From: UBA5614 sp963667535
Lineage (GTDB): Bacteria; Cloacimonadota; Cloacimonadia; Cloacimonadales; Cloacimonadaceae
DNA: 64,000 bases
Assembly: GCA_963667535.2 (NCBI GenBank)
Contig: CAXXDU010000002.1
Span: 2,418,001 to 2,482,000, forward strand
Direction: 5' to 3'
Shown here: positions 53,479 to 62,439 of the stretch, piece by piece
How positions within the stretch are numbered: the first letter of the stretch is position 1
How the letters are laid out: the number at the start of each line of letters is the position of its first letter
The notes under the pieces: generated by a model
Seen by the model: the letters and a program-made list of their open reading frames with translations, nothing else
Databases searched by the model: none
What the model was told of the DNA's origin: nothing
Made by a program: the position numbers and the translations under genes

Positions 53479-56400
53479 TTACTCTGGCAATTCTCCTGTG
53501 GCAGCTTTCACATAGAAAAACTGAAAGTCTTCGCTGATACTGTATACATAGTCGGTATCCTGAGACCAACCTATTTGATTCCAGATGCCATTAGGATCAG
53601 TAGCACCATATACCAAATAGTAGTCCGCTCCGGGTATCCCTGTCCAGGTCAAATGCATTTCGTTATATCCTTCGCCGAAAACATGGGTAATTGTCATCTC
53701 ATAAGGAGTTCCCAAGATAATTACTTCCATATCTATAGATAGATTAGTGTAGCCATCGCTGATAACGAGATTGACCATCTCCTGACCAAACCAGTCAGTA
53801 ATAGGAGTGAGAGTGAGCTGATTGTCCTCGATGCTCATCCCGATATGATCAGAGGGAGTGGTGTTATATAGCAGTTCTTCACCAGGTAATAAATTGCTTA
53901 CAAAAGCCGGCAAATAATAAGTCCGGGTCTCCGAGGGAAGTAAGGCTATTTCTGTTGGCAGGCTATTGCCAATTTCCGGGCGGGTGGTAAACGGCATCGT
54001 ATCGGAAGACATTTCACCTAAATAGGTGGAACTGGCTACCACTTTCCAGTAATAGATAGTATTGGGAGCTAAGTAGACCGGAATAGTTAGCGATGTTTCT
54101 TCATAATTGGGGCTTTCATAAACGACAGACAACATATCCGGGTCTTCAGCTATCACAATATGGTAGCCAATGGCTCCAGGCAAAGCAGTCCAGGAAAAAG
54201 TAGGTCGCAGAGGCTGAGGGGGAGTGGAGCCGGGTAAGAAATTACCGGCAAAGATCCAACTGCCATATACGGTGGATACTGCCAGCCGCATATTCTGAGT
54301 AATAGGTAAACTTGTCACATTAATGGTTCCATTATCCCGTATTAATTCAGTGGCACCTAAATAACGGCTCCAGCTTATACCATCATCTGAACTGATGTAT
54401 AGAGCCAAAGAATCAGAAAACGCACCTCTGAACCGAAGGGTGCAGTCTGCCAGCATACCGGGATTTGCGTTTTCCTGATGAATAATCCAGTATTCACCGG
54501 TATTATTGGGCAGAGTGGTTGGCTCCATGATATTATGAGTAACGGTAATCATTCCTGTTTCCTGATAATTCTCGGCAGGAGTAAGCCACATATGATGAAA
54601 GAGCTGGACATAAGCCAGAGGATATGCTCCATTGATGAAGGTACCATTCATTATCAAATTGCCAAAGTACCAGTCCCCGGGTTCATACATACGAAGAGTT
54701 GCTCCGGCAGGTACAGTCATAGAGTTACCTTCATTAATTATTACATTACCCAGGGTATTATCCCCGGTTAATTCAAAGTCAGCAAATCCCTCTGATTCAT
54801 TACCATCCATCAGAATGGAGACATCCACGGGTAGTACCAAATTTCGTGCCTGAGTTCCCCGTAAATGTATCGTAGAATCCCAGATACCACTAGCGCTATT
54901 GGTGGCACTACCATATATAAAGGCGTTCATAGAGCCACTCCCCATCGCGCCAATACCACCGTTATTGGTGAAAGAACCAGAGGCTGTAAAGGAAACTGTA
55001 GTATCTGCTTCTCCCTGCAATAAGGATTGAATTACTGTGGTTCCAGTAAAACGGTTTAAGGTTCCTCCCAGCACAGCATCCGTTATCGTAATATCGTTAA
55101 ATGCCACATTGGTCGCCAAACCCAGAGAATCCACGGTGCCTCCAGAAACAGAACCTCCGGTTATGCTTAGCACTGAGCTAAGGGCGTGATTGTCCAGATA
55201 AATTATGTTTCCGGAATCCATGGTAATGTTCTTTGTACCAAGGTTGATATTGCTGTTTAAAACAATATTGTTTGTATCGTGCAGTACCAAATCCGAATTA
55301 ACAGGAACCTGCGAACTTAGCATACATTCCCCGGTCTGCCCAAAGTCGGTGGTAGTGGCATCATAGCTGGCAGTTCGAGTTCCGGAGTTTACTATCAGCA
55401 AGTTTGGTCCGGTGATATGAATCCGCATGGTGCTGCCGAATCCGGGAAAAAGACTACCGCCATTTACAATCAGGTTATCCACATGCAAAATATAGTCATC
55501 GTACATTGCAGTAGAGAGGTCGTCAAACACTGAAAGAGTATTCCAGAATTCAGAACTACTTCCATTATACAAGCATGGTCCGACAATGTCCACAGGGAGA
55601 TTAAACTTGCAATTATAAAAAGCAACATTGTCTAATGTTAGCTTTATCTCGGAGTTGAAAGGCATAAAATCTGTTTGATTCAGATTTACGTTAGTAATCG
55701 TTAGCGGGGAATATACATCAAAGTTACTATCTGCATCTCCCCAGAGTGTGTAATTATTAAAGTTAATTACATCCATTTCGATTGGTACGAGTCTGAGCGT
55801 AGTACAATCGTTGATGATATCACTGCCGATATAAGCGCTGGGATAAACAACCAGGTCATGAGAGCTTCCAACGAAAGTTATAGGTGCTCTAACCAATGAA
55901 CCTTGTAGATTACCGTGTCCATTCAGGGTGATATTAAGGTCTTGCAACCTACTTCCTTGGGGAATGTATAGTTGTCCGTTAATAGTCAGATTTGTACCCA
56001 GGTAACCGTCATTCAACAGATCGCCATATACATTTAAGCCGGCATTGCATACCACATTACTATCGCTTATGAAACAGTTTGTAAAATTAATACGAGATAT
56101 AAAAACAGTAGAGTAGATATGACAGCTATTCATCCGGGAGTTATTGCCACCAGATACGTATCCACCTGTAGCAATAACGTTTCCCACCGTGTAATTGTTC
56201 AAGTAGATGGTACCCATCAGGAAGGTATTCGTATTGGTTAAAAATATGAGGTTTGACATCAGGTTTAGCTCTGAATCCTGATTGGTAAAATTACCATCGA
56301 TAATACCCGGGTTTGTTTGAATAATCTGGTTATACTGATTTCCGGACAGGTCATTATTAAAATAGGTATCGGTAGCATAATAACCTCCGGTTATGTCCAT

Positions 56401-57321
56401 ATTTCCACCTAAGGTAACAGCCAGAGTACCATTCACCCCGGGTGATATCTGAGCTCCGTCTTCCACTTTCAGATTGTGAGTTATCACCAGCATACTTTCT
56501 GTATCAATGTTACCCCAGACAGAACCTCCAGTGTCAATAGTAAGGTGATAAAATGTATTGGCATTATCCATGATAGCAACAGGACCTGTGATGTAAGCAG
56601 TTCCATTTACACTTGTCCCTCGGAAATGGCAATTGTCATAAGTGTTGTAGGTAGTATAATTGTTCAGTTGTTGTATCTGACTGTTTGTAAAAAAGCAATT
56701 TTTAAAAGTAGTCCGGTTATCTAAGATCAAATCACAGCTTTCAAAACCACCCCTAAACTCAGCAAAAGCCAGATTGATATCTCCTATTGCATTTATAAGA
56801 ATGTTTGTATTTGCTCTGTAAAATCTACTAAAGACTGTTGAGGGGTAATTCTGGGAATATGTGCCGTAGCCATTGGAAAAAGTACTTGAACCGTCAAAAG
56901 TAGTGGCTTGCGCGAAGTAAACGGAACCTGCTGATATCGATACCTGGTTTCCGATATGCGTGTTTAAAGTGCCATTGCTACCGTAAGTCAGGGTAGCTGA
57001 ACCACCAGAGTTACTATCAAGAAACAGGTTATCCTGCACATACAATTCTAAAGTAATATCTGATGGACCAATAAGAGTAGCGTTTTGCTCCACCGATGAT
57101 AGTATACTGAGGCTTTTTATCGAGATTTGGGTAGCACCATCTGCTGTTACAAAATATCCCGGATCAATAATAACATCATCATTAATTCCGGGTATGCCCG
57201 TAGTTCCCCAGGTAGAGGGAGAGAACCAGCTACCGCTGGCGCGAGAGATAAACAAGGTGGCAAAGGCAGATGAAATTGAAGCAAGAATAATAACAAGAAG
57301 AATTGCAGTTTTTCGGTTCAT
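53479..57321 (-). CDS. Large secreted beta-rich protein (G8-like/FN3/cadherin-like)
   Basis: A 1280-residue exported protein. Signal peptide MNRKTAILLVIILASISSAF; then SGSWFSPSTWGTTGIPGIND with DVIIDPGYFVT, similar to the start of G8-like/adhesion domains. A long region (about 100-960) is rich in Asn, Ser and Gly with repeated short strands, likely a parallel beta-helix. Near 1060 an FN3-like unit (GAIGYHIVIAEDPDMLSVVY) and near 1150 a cadherin-like unit (ITDWFGQEMVNLVISDGY) follow. Unlike other secreted proteins here, there is no FlgD-type sorting end. Probably an adhesin or surface-layer component. RBS AAGGAGT; own promoter. Confidence 0.75.
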   Translation of the reverse strand: MNRKTAILLVIILASISSAFATLFISRASGSWFSPSTWGTTGIPGINDDVIIDPGYFVTADGATQISIKSLSILSSVEQNATLIGPSDITLELYVQDNLFLDSNSGGSATLTYGSNGTLNTHIGNQVSISAGSVYFAQATTFDGSSTFSNGYGTYSQNYPSTVFSRFYRANTNILINAIGDINLAFAEFRGGFESCDLILDNRTTFKNCFFTNSQIQQLNNYTTYNTYDNCHFRGTSVNGTAYITGPVAIMDNANTFYHLTIDTGGSVWGNIDTESMLVITHNLKVEDGAQISPGVNGTLAVTLGGNMDITGGYYATDTYFNNDLSGNQYNQIIQTNPGIIDGNFTNQDSELNLMSNLIFLTNTNTFLMGTIYLNNYTVGNVIATGGYVSGGNNSRMNSCHIYSTVFISRINFTNCFISDSNVVCNAGLNVYGDLLNDGYLGTNLTINGQLYIPQGSRLQDLNITLNGHGNLQGSLVRAPITFVGSSHDLVVYPSAYIGSDIINDCTTLRLVPIEMDVINFNNYTLWGDADSNFDVYSPLTITNVNLNQTDFMPFNSEIKLTLDNVAFYNCKFNLPVDIVGPCLYNGSSSEFWNTLSVFDDLSTAMYDDYILHVDNLIVNGGSLFPGFGSTMRIHITGPNLLIVNSGTRTASYDATTTDFGQTGECMLSSQVPVNSDLVLHDTNNIVLNSNINLGTKNITMDSGNIIYLDNHALSSVLSITGGSVSGGTVDSLGLATNVAFNDITITDAVLGGTLNRFTGTTVIQSLLQGEADTTVSFTASGSFTNNGGIGAMGSGSMNAFIYGSATNSASGIWDSTIHLRGTQARNLVLPVDVSILMDGNESEGFADFELTGDNTLGNVIINEGNSMTVPAGATLRMYEPGDWYFGNLIMNGTFINGAYPLAYVQLFHHMWLTPAENYQETGMITVTHNIMEPTTLPNNTGEYWIIHQENANPGMLADCTLRFRGAFSDSLALYISSDDGISWSRYLGATELIRDNGTINVTSLPITQNMRLAVSTVYGSWIFAGNFLPGSTPPQPLRPTFSWTALPGAIGYHIVIAEDPDMLSVVYESPNYEETSLTIPVYLAPNTIYYWKVVASSTYLGEMSSDTMPFTTRPEIGNSLPTEIALLPSETRTYYLPAFVSNLLPGEELLYNTTPSDHIGMSIEDNQLTLTPITDWFGQEMVNLVISDGYTNLSIDMEVIILGTPYEMTITHVFGEGYNEMHLTWTGIPGADYYLVYGATDPNGIWNQIGWSQDTDYVYSISEDFQFFYVKAATGELPE

Positions 57322-57401
57322 AACGTACTCCTTTTTGAGATTAATACATATTCATACTTGAATTGGAAGCTTAGATAAAAAATTCATCTATAATACTAAA
57401 T

Positions 57402-57431
57402 ACAATATTATTTCATGCGGAAATTTGTCAA
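57402..57431 (-). promoter_or_regulatory. Candidate promoter of the 1280-aa protein gene
   Basis: Minus strand: TTGACA (57426-57431), 18 bp, TATTGT (57402-57407), 80 bp before the start codon. Confidence 0.5.
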
Positions 57432-57517
57432 CATATTGCTGCTCTTGTAAATTATAACCGATATATGAGCCACGAAGTTTGTTAATAAAGCTATAGCACT
57501 ATTGCCACAACATGCAT

Positions 57518-57540
57518 GATAACTGCCCCCGGTTGTCCAA
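57518..57540 (+). repeat. Partial REP-like hairpin, second family
   Basis: 23 bp that differ at one position from 39811-39833: GATAACTG, CCCC, CGGTTGTC, CAA. The one change turns a C-G pair into a T-G wobble. The GTAG foot is lost (GCAT instead). Confidence 0.65.
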
Positions 57541-57570
57541 CCGAAAACTAAAACGCGCCTGATAAATACA

Positions 57571-57630
57571 TTTGGTCACCTGAGGCAGGTAACCTAATAA
57601 ATGTAGGATAAGCACCAGGGGTTCTTGAAC
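57571..57630. repeat. Back-to-back REP-like hairpin pair, second copy
   Basis: The same layout as 39775-39835. Minus-strand unit: TTAG foot (57597), GTTACCTG, CCT, CAGGTGAC, CAAA (57571). Plus-strand unit: GTAG (57603), GATAAGCACC, AGG, GGTTCTTG. The minus-strand stem reads ACCTG/CAGGT (plus-strand view) where the other locus has AGTTG/CAACT: two base pairs changed on both sides. The outer arms TACATTT and AAATGTA (57568-57574 and 57599-57605) also pair. Confidence 0.7.
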
Positions 57631-57804
57631 AAAATAAATTGTGTTTAACTAATTTTTCCAAGCCTCTTTTCTTTGATAAGAGAATTCGTGCATATAATTA
57701 GAAAAGTCATATTATCTGTTTCCTGCTTAAAATTTCCTTGCCTTTTTTAGCACTGTGCTTTAATTGGAAAAAAAAGATTACAAAGCACAAAGTAGTTATA
57801 TTAA

Positions 57805-57828
57805 GATTCCCGCTTTCGCAGGAATGAC
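57805..57828. repeat. ATTCC...GGAAT palindromic element
   Basis: GATTCCCGC-TTTC-GCAGGAATGAC, positions 57805-57828; arms pair with one mismatch. Same family as 36079, 48677 and 58063. The rest of 57640-57800 is AT-rich with no feature I can support. Confidence 0.65.
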
Positions 57829-57888
57829 GAATTGCTTTTGCAGGATTGAGAATACGATGTTGTTCTGCCTTCAGGCAGGTTGGTCAAA

Positions 57889-58053
57889 ATGGATCACGAT
57901 GTATTATGCTGAAAACCTGCATAAATGCAGAACTACAAAAGACAGAATGGATCACGATGTATTATGCTGAAAACCTGCATAAATGCAGAACTACAAAAGA
58001 CAGAATGGATCACGATGTGTGCTGCTGAAAAACCTGCATAAATGCGGGACTAC
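57889..58053. repeat. Three 58-bp tandem repeats, each with a GTAG-led hairpin
   Basis: Units start ATGGATCACG at 57889, 57947 and 58005. Units 1 and 2 are nearly identical; unit 3 diverges after about 10 bases. On the minus strand each unit holds GTAG followed by a CTGCAT/ATGCAG hairpin (57936-57916, 57994-57974, 58053-58033). In unit 3 the stem changes to CCCGCAT/ATGCAGG and still pairs through a wobble. It lies 75 bp upstream of the mutase operon. Confidence 0.8.
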
Positions 58054-58062
58054 ATACTTTAA

Positions 58063-58086
58063 GATTCCTGCCTTCGCAGGAATGAC
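58063..58086. repeat. ATTCC...GGAAT palindromic element
   Basis: ATTCCTGC, CTTC, GCAGGAAT (58064-58083) with G before and GAC after: perfect 8-bp arms. It is 40 bp before the mutA start codon and could fold in its leader mRNA. Confidence 0.7.
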
Positions 58087-58126
58087 AATGAAATTATTCA
58101 AATAAAAGATATAAAGGAGATTCGGC

Positions 58127-60262
58127 ATGGACAAAGATACCCATCAGCCGATGGAACTCGATATTGCTGCAGAATTCACAGCTCCCACCTGGGAAGAGTG
58201 GAAGAAAGCAGTGGAAGATACTCTCAAAGGCGTTCCCTATGAAAAAGCAATGATTACTAAAACCTATGAGGGAATTGACCTTAAACCTATTTATAGAAAG
58301 GAAGATTTACTGGGACTCAAGCATCTGAATAGTCTTCCCGGACAGGCTCCTTTTGTGCGTGGTAACACAGCAGAAGGTTATGTAAATAGCGGCTGGGTAA
58401 TAGCTCAACAGCAGAATGCCTGGAATCCTGCGCAAGCTAATAAAGTACTTTTAGACGAATTGAACCGAGGCTTGACAGGGATTAACCTTAAGTTGGATTA
58501 CTTCACTCAATGCGCCATGAATCCACCTGAAGACGGTCTTGATCTGGATGGCATCTGGCTGAGTAATCTGGATGATGTCTGCACATTATTCAAGGGTATT
58601 GACCTTTCTGCTGTTCCTGTCTTTATAGACGGTGGAGAAGCGAGTGTTTTAATACTAGGGCTGATTAATGCCTATCTGATTAAACAAAAAATGCTGCCCT
58701 TCACTCTAAACGGCTTTGTTGGATTTGATTTACTGTCACTTCTCACAGTGGACGGTAACTTACTATATACTGAAGAGGACATGTGGATGCCCATGTATCA
58801 TTTAAGTGCCTGGGCTGCTGCCAAAGCTCCGAACCTCAGAACTATTCTGTTAGACGGAACTGTCTGGGGTAATCATGGTGCCAGTTCTACCCTTGAGCTT
58901 GGTTACCTGATTGCAACTGCCAATGAGTATATCAAAGCACTTCTGGATAAAGGGATGAGTATTGAGCAAATAGCTCCCCGCTTCCAGATGAACCTGACTC
59001 TTGGCTCCAATCTCTTTATGGAAATAGCCAAAGTCAGAGCTGCCAGACTGCTTTGGGCAGAACTGCTGGCTTCTTACGGAGCACCGGAAGAGCTGCAAAA
59101 GATATGGATTCATGGAGTCACATCATACTTTAATAAAACGATTTATGACCCTTATGTCAATATGCTGCGCACAACGACAGAAGGTTTCAGCGGAGTGATT
59201 GGCGGAGTGGACAGTATGGAAATTCTGCCTTTTGATTGCACAGTGAGACCGGACGAAGAATTCTCCAGACGCATTGCCCGTAATCAGCAAATCATATTAC
59301 AAGAAGAAGCACATCTGGACAGAGTGATAGACCCTACCGGCGGATGCTATTATATTGAAACTATTACTGCTCAGTTGGCTGAGCTTGCCTGGAAGAAGAT
59401 GCAAACCATTGAAGAAGCAGGCGGAGCTTTTCAGGCAATAAAAGATGCTGTTATTCAGGAAGAACTAACCAAACTGGCTTTGGAAAGAATGCAGAATGTA
59501 GACAAACGCAAGGATATCTTTGTTGGTATCAATATGTTTGCCAATCCGCTGGAGCAACCACTTGAACCGGTGGAAGAAACTTGTGAATGCGAATGGAAAG
59601 CACATCTGGATAAGATAGTTGCTATTCAGGCTACCAATCGTGATGGTTTGGAAGCTGCTTTGGACATTCTGGCAAAAAAGTATCAGGATGCGATGGTTAT
59701 AGACTCTGTGACTGATACATTCCTGCATGGAGCGACACTGGACGAGTTATTTGTTTTCCTGTATCCTGAAGATGGCGATCTGAATGTTCCTGACTTACCT
59801 GGATGCCGTGCCACTATTGGACTGGAAAGCCTGCGTGAAAGAATCGTCGAGTATCAGCAGGAAAATGAGACTGTTATGTCCGTCTTTTTAGCTAATATGG
59901 GTCCGATAGCACAGCATAAAGCCAGAGCTGACTTTGTGACTGGATATATGCAGGTGGGTGGATTTTACATAGCTGGTAATGACGGTTTTGCCTCTGTTGA
60001 TGAAGCTGTCGATGCTGCTCTCTTCTCAAAAGCACAAGCTATCTGTATCTGCTCTACTGATGATACTTATCCTGAGCTTGTACCACAAATTGTCTCCAAA
60101 CTTAAAGCGGCAAAACCTGAGATAGTATGCATTCTGGCAGGTTACCCTACGGATATGGTAGAAACGTATAAGCAAGCAGGAATTGATATCTTTATCCACC
60201 TCAGGGCTAATCTCTTTGACACTCTCAGAGAACTCGGGATTAAGATGGGGGTGAAATTATGA
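58127..60262 (+). CDS. mutA: Methylmalonyl-CoA mutase small (beta) subunit
   Basis: A 711-residue paralogue of the large subunit. N-terminal TWEEWKKAVEDTLKGVPYEK and a TIM-barrel half with NLTLGSNLFMEIAKVRAARL then LWAELLASYG. The C-terminal Rossmann-like domain has SVFLANMGPIAQHKARADF where the large subunit has MGQDGHDRG, so it lacks the cobalamin-binding Asp-His-Gly motif. This is the normal state of the non-catalytic structural partner. Together the subunits interconvert methylmalonyl-CoA and succinyl-CoA in propionate metabolism. RBS AAAGGAG. It overlaps mutB by 4 bp (ATGA). Confidence 0.93.
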   Translation: MDKDTHQPMELDIAAEFTAPTWEEWKKAVEDTLKGVPYEKAMITKTYEGIDLKPIYRKEDLLGLKHLNSLPGQAPFVRGNTAEGYVNSGWVIAQQQNAWNPAQANKVLLDELNRGLTGINLKLDYFTQCAMNPPEDGLDLDGIWLSNLDDVCTLFKGIDLSAVPVFIDGGEASVLILGLINAYLIKQKMLPFTLNGFVGFDLLSLLTVDGNLLYTEEDMWMPMYHLSAWAAAKAPNLRTILLDGTVWGNHGASSTLELGYLIATANEYIKALLDKGMSIEQIAPRFQMNLTLGSNLFMEIAKVRAARLLWAELLASYGAPEELQKIWIHGVTSYFNKTIYDPYVNMLRTTTEGFSGVIGGVDSMEILPFDCTVRPDEEFSRRIARNQQIILQEEAHLDRVIDPTGGCYYIETITAQLAELAWKKMQTIEEAGGAFQAIKDAVIQEELTKLALERMQNVDKRKDIFVGINMFANPLEQPLEPVEETCECEWKAHLDKIVAIQATNRDGLEAALDILAKKYQDAMVIDSVTDTFLHGATLDELFVFLYPEDGDLNVPDLPGCRATIGLESLRERIVEYQQENETVMSVFLANMGPIAQHKARADFVTGYMQVGGFYIAGNDGFASVDEAVDAALFSKAQAICICSTDDTYPELVPQIVSKLKAAKPEIVCILAGYPTDMVETYKQAGIDIFIHLRANLFDTLRELGIKMGVKL

Positions 60263-62439
60263 AACCGGATTTAACCAAGATAACCCCCGATTTCGCAGTT
60301 AAAAACTCTGACCTCAAAGTCTGGAAAGAGCAGATTGTGAAGCAAGCACAGACAGATTTTGAACATCTTTTATGGAAGACTAATGAACAGATAAGCGTTA
60401 AACCGCTTTATACAGCAGAAGACACCAAGGATAATCCATTATTGGGATACCTATCCGGTATTCCACCTTTCCTGAGAGGACCATATCCTTCCATGTTTAT
60501 TCAAAGACCATGGACTATCAGGCAATATGCAGGATTTTCCACTGCTGAGGAAAGCAATGCCTTTTACCGCAGAAACCTGGCAATGGGACAAAAGGGATTA
60601 TCCATAGCATTTGACCTTGCCACACACAGAGGTTATGACAGTGACCATCCCAGAGTTGTCGGTGATGTAGGTAAAGCAGGAGTGGCAGTTGATTCCATTC
60701 TGGATATGAAAATACTGTTTGATAGCATCCCGCTGGACCAGATGTCTGTATCCATGACAATGAACGGCGCTGTGCTTCCCATTATGGCTTTCTATATAGT
60801 AGCAGCTGAAGAACAAGGCGTAAAGCCTGAATTGCTCAACGGCACTATTCAGAACGATATTTTAAAAGAATATATGGTTCGTAATACCTATATTTATCCG
60901 CCTGAACCCAGTATGCAGATTATAGCCGATATCTTCTCTTATGCTTCTAAACACATGCCGAAGTTTAATTGTATCAGTATATCCGGTTATCATATGCAGG
61001 AAGCAGGTGCAACCGCAGATCTGGAAATGGCGTATACCCTGGCTGACGGCTGGGAATATATCAGAGCCGGGATTAAAGCCGGTATAGATATTGATGTATT
61101 TGCTCCCAGGCTTTCTTTCTTCTGGGCAGAAGGTATGAATTACTTCATGGAAATAGCCAAGCTGAGAGCTGCCAGAGTACTTTGGGCAAAAATAGTTAAA
61201 GAGTTTAATCCCAAAAATCCTAAGTCAATGGCACTCAGGACGCATTCACAGACCAGCGGTTGGAGCCTGACAGAACAAGACCCGTTTAATAATGTTGCCC
61301 GCACGTGTATTGAAGCTCTGGCTGCCACTATGGGGCATACGCAATCTCTGCATACAAATTCATTGGATGAAGCAATTGCTTTACCGACGGATTTCTCTGC
61401 CCGTATAGCCAGAAATACACAGTTATATTTACAGCATGAAACAGGTGTTTGTAAAGTTATCGACCCCTGGGGCGGAAGCTGGTATGTGGAAGCCTTAACC
61501 AATGAACTGATGAAAAGAGCCTGGACCCATATCAATGAAGTGGAAGCTCTTGGCGGTATGGCTAAAGCTATTGAGAATGGACTTCCCAAAATGCGCATAG
61601 AAGAAGCCAGCGCCAGAAAACAAGCCAAGATAGATTCCGGTGCTGAGACAATCGTTGGCATCAATAAATACCGTCTTGCAGAAGAAGCGCCCATGGATAT
61701 ACTTGAAGTGGACAACAGTGCTGTTCGCGATGCCCAGATTTCCAGATTAAAACAGCTCAGAGCAAACAGAGATGAGAATAAAGTCAAATCCGCTCTTGAA
61801 GCTATAACTAAATGCGCAGAAAGCAAAGATGGCAATCTGTTGGAATTAGCGGTTATTGCAGCCAGAGAAAGAGCTTCATTGGGAGAGATATCCGATGCTT
61901 TGGAGAAAATCTATGGCCGGCATCAGGCTACGATTAAATTAATCACTAATGTATATAAAAGTGAGTATGCAAGTATGAATGATATTGAGCAAGTACGAGC
62001 ATTGACAGATAAGTTTGCAGAAGCTGAAGGACGCCGTCCCAGAATATTAGTAGCGAAGATGGGACAGGATGGTCATGACAGAGGCGCAAAAGTGGTTAGC
62101 ACAGCCTATGCTGATATGGGCTTTGATGTGGATGTGGGACCACTCTTCCAGACTCCGGAAGAAACAGCTAAGCAGGCTGTGGAAAATGACGTGCATGTAA
62201 TAGGTATGAGTTCTCTGGCAGCAGGGCATAAAACACTTCTGCCTCAGTTAATGGATGAACTGCATAAACTTGGACGTGATGATATCATGGTCATCGTAGG
62301 TGGCGTCATTCCTGCTCAGGACTATGATTTCTTGCTTGAACATGGCGCTGCTGCCATATTCGGACCGGGAACCAGGCTTCCCAAAGCTGCGACAGTTATC
62401 ATGAATGAACTCTTTAGCAGATTCGGCATTTCTGCATGA
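60259..62439 (+). CDS. mutB: Methylmalonyl-CoA mutase large (alpha) subunit
   Basis: A 726-residue catalytic subunit. CoA/substrate channel motifs: PFLRGPYPSMF, RPWTIRQYAGFSTAEESN, LSIAFDLATHRGYDSDHP and ISGYHMQEAGATADLEMAY. The C-terminal B12-binding domain has KMGQDGHDRGAKV with the lower-ligand His606 (D604-G605-H606), followed by GMSSLAAGHKTLLP and VGGVIPAQD. Full length. It overlaps both neighbours by 4 bp, so the three genes are translationally coupled. It works with MeaB. Confidence 0.97.
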   Translation: MKPDLTKITPDFAVKNSDLKVWKEQIVKQAQTDFEHLLWKTNEQISVKPLYTAEDTKDNPLLGYLSGIPPFLRGPYPSMFIQRPWTIRQYAGFSTAEESNAFYRRNLAMGQKGLSIAFDLATHRGYDSDHPRVVGDVGKAGVAVDSILDMKILFDSIPLDQMSVSMTMNGAVLPIMAFYIVAAEEQGVKPELLNGTIQNDILKEYMVRNTYIYPPEPSMQIIADIFSYASKHMPKFNCISISGYHMQEAGATADLEMAYTLADGWEYIRAGIKAGIDIDVFAPRLSFFWAEGMNYFMEIAKLRAARVLWAKIVKEFNPKNPKSMALRTHSQTSGWSLTEQDPFNNVARTCIEALAATMGHTQSLHTNSLDEAIALPTDFSARIARNTQLYLQHETGVCKVIDPWGGSWYVEALTNELMKRAWTHINEVEALGGMAKAIENGLPKMRIEEASARKQAKIDSGAETIVGINKYRLAEEAPMDILEVDNSAVRDAQISRLKQLRANRDENKVKSALEAITKCAESKDGNLLELAVIAARERASLGEISDALEKIYGRHQATIKLITNVYKSEYASMNDIEQVRALTDKFAEAEGRRPRILVAKMGQDGHDRGAKVVSTAYADMGFDVDVGPLFQTPEETAKQAVENDVHVIGMSSLAAGHKTLLPQLMDELHKLGRDDIMVIVGGVIPAQDYDFLLEHGAAAIFGPGTRLPKAATVIMNELFSRFGISA

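Noticed and set aside
57640..58126. Cobalamin riboswitch upstream of the B12-dependent mutase
   Set aside because: I found no B12-box-like sequence or matching architecture; the gap consists of tandem and palindromic repeats.
58127..60262. Damaged or second catalytic mutase, because the B12 motif is missing
   Set aside because: The small subunit of two-gene mutases normally lacks the cobalamin ligand motif; length and fold are intact.
61140..61835. A 231-codon minus-strand frame inside mutB
   Set aside because: It lies fully opposite a well-conserved catalytic subunit; it is a shadow of that reading frame.
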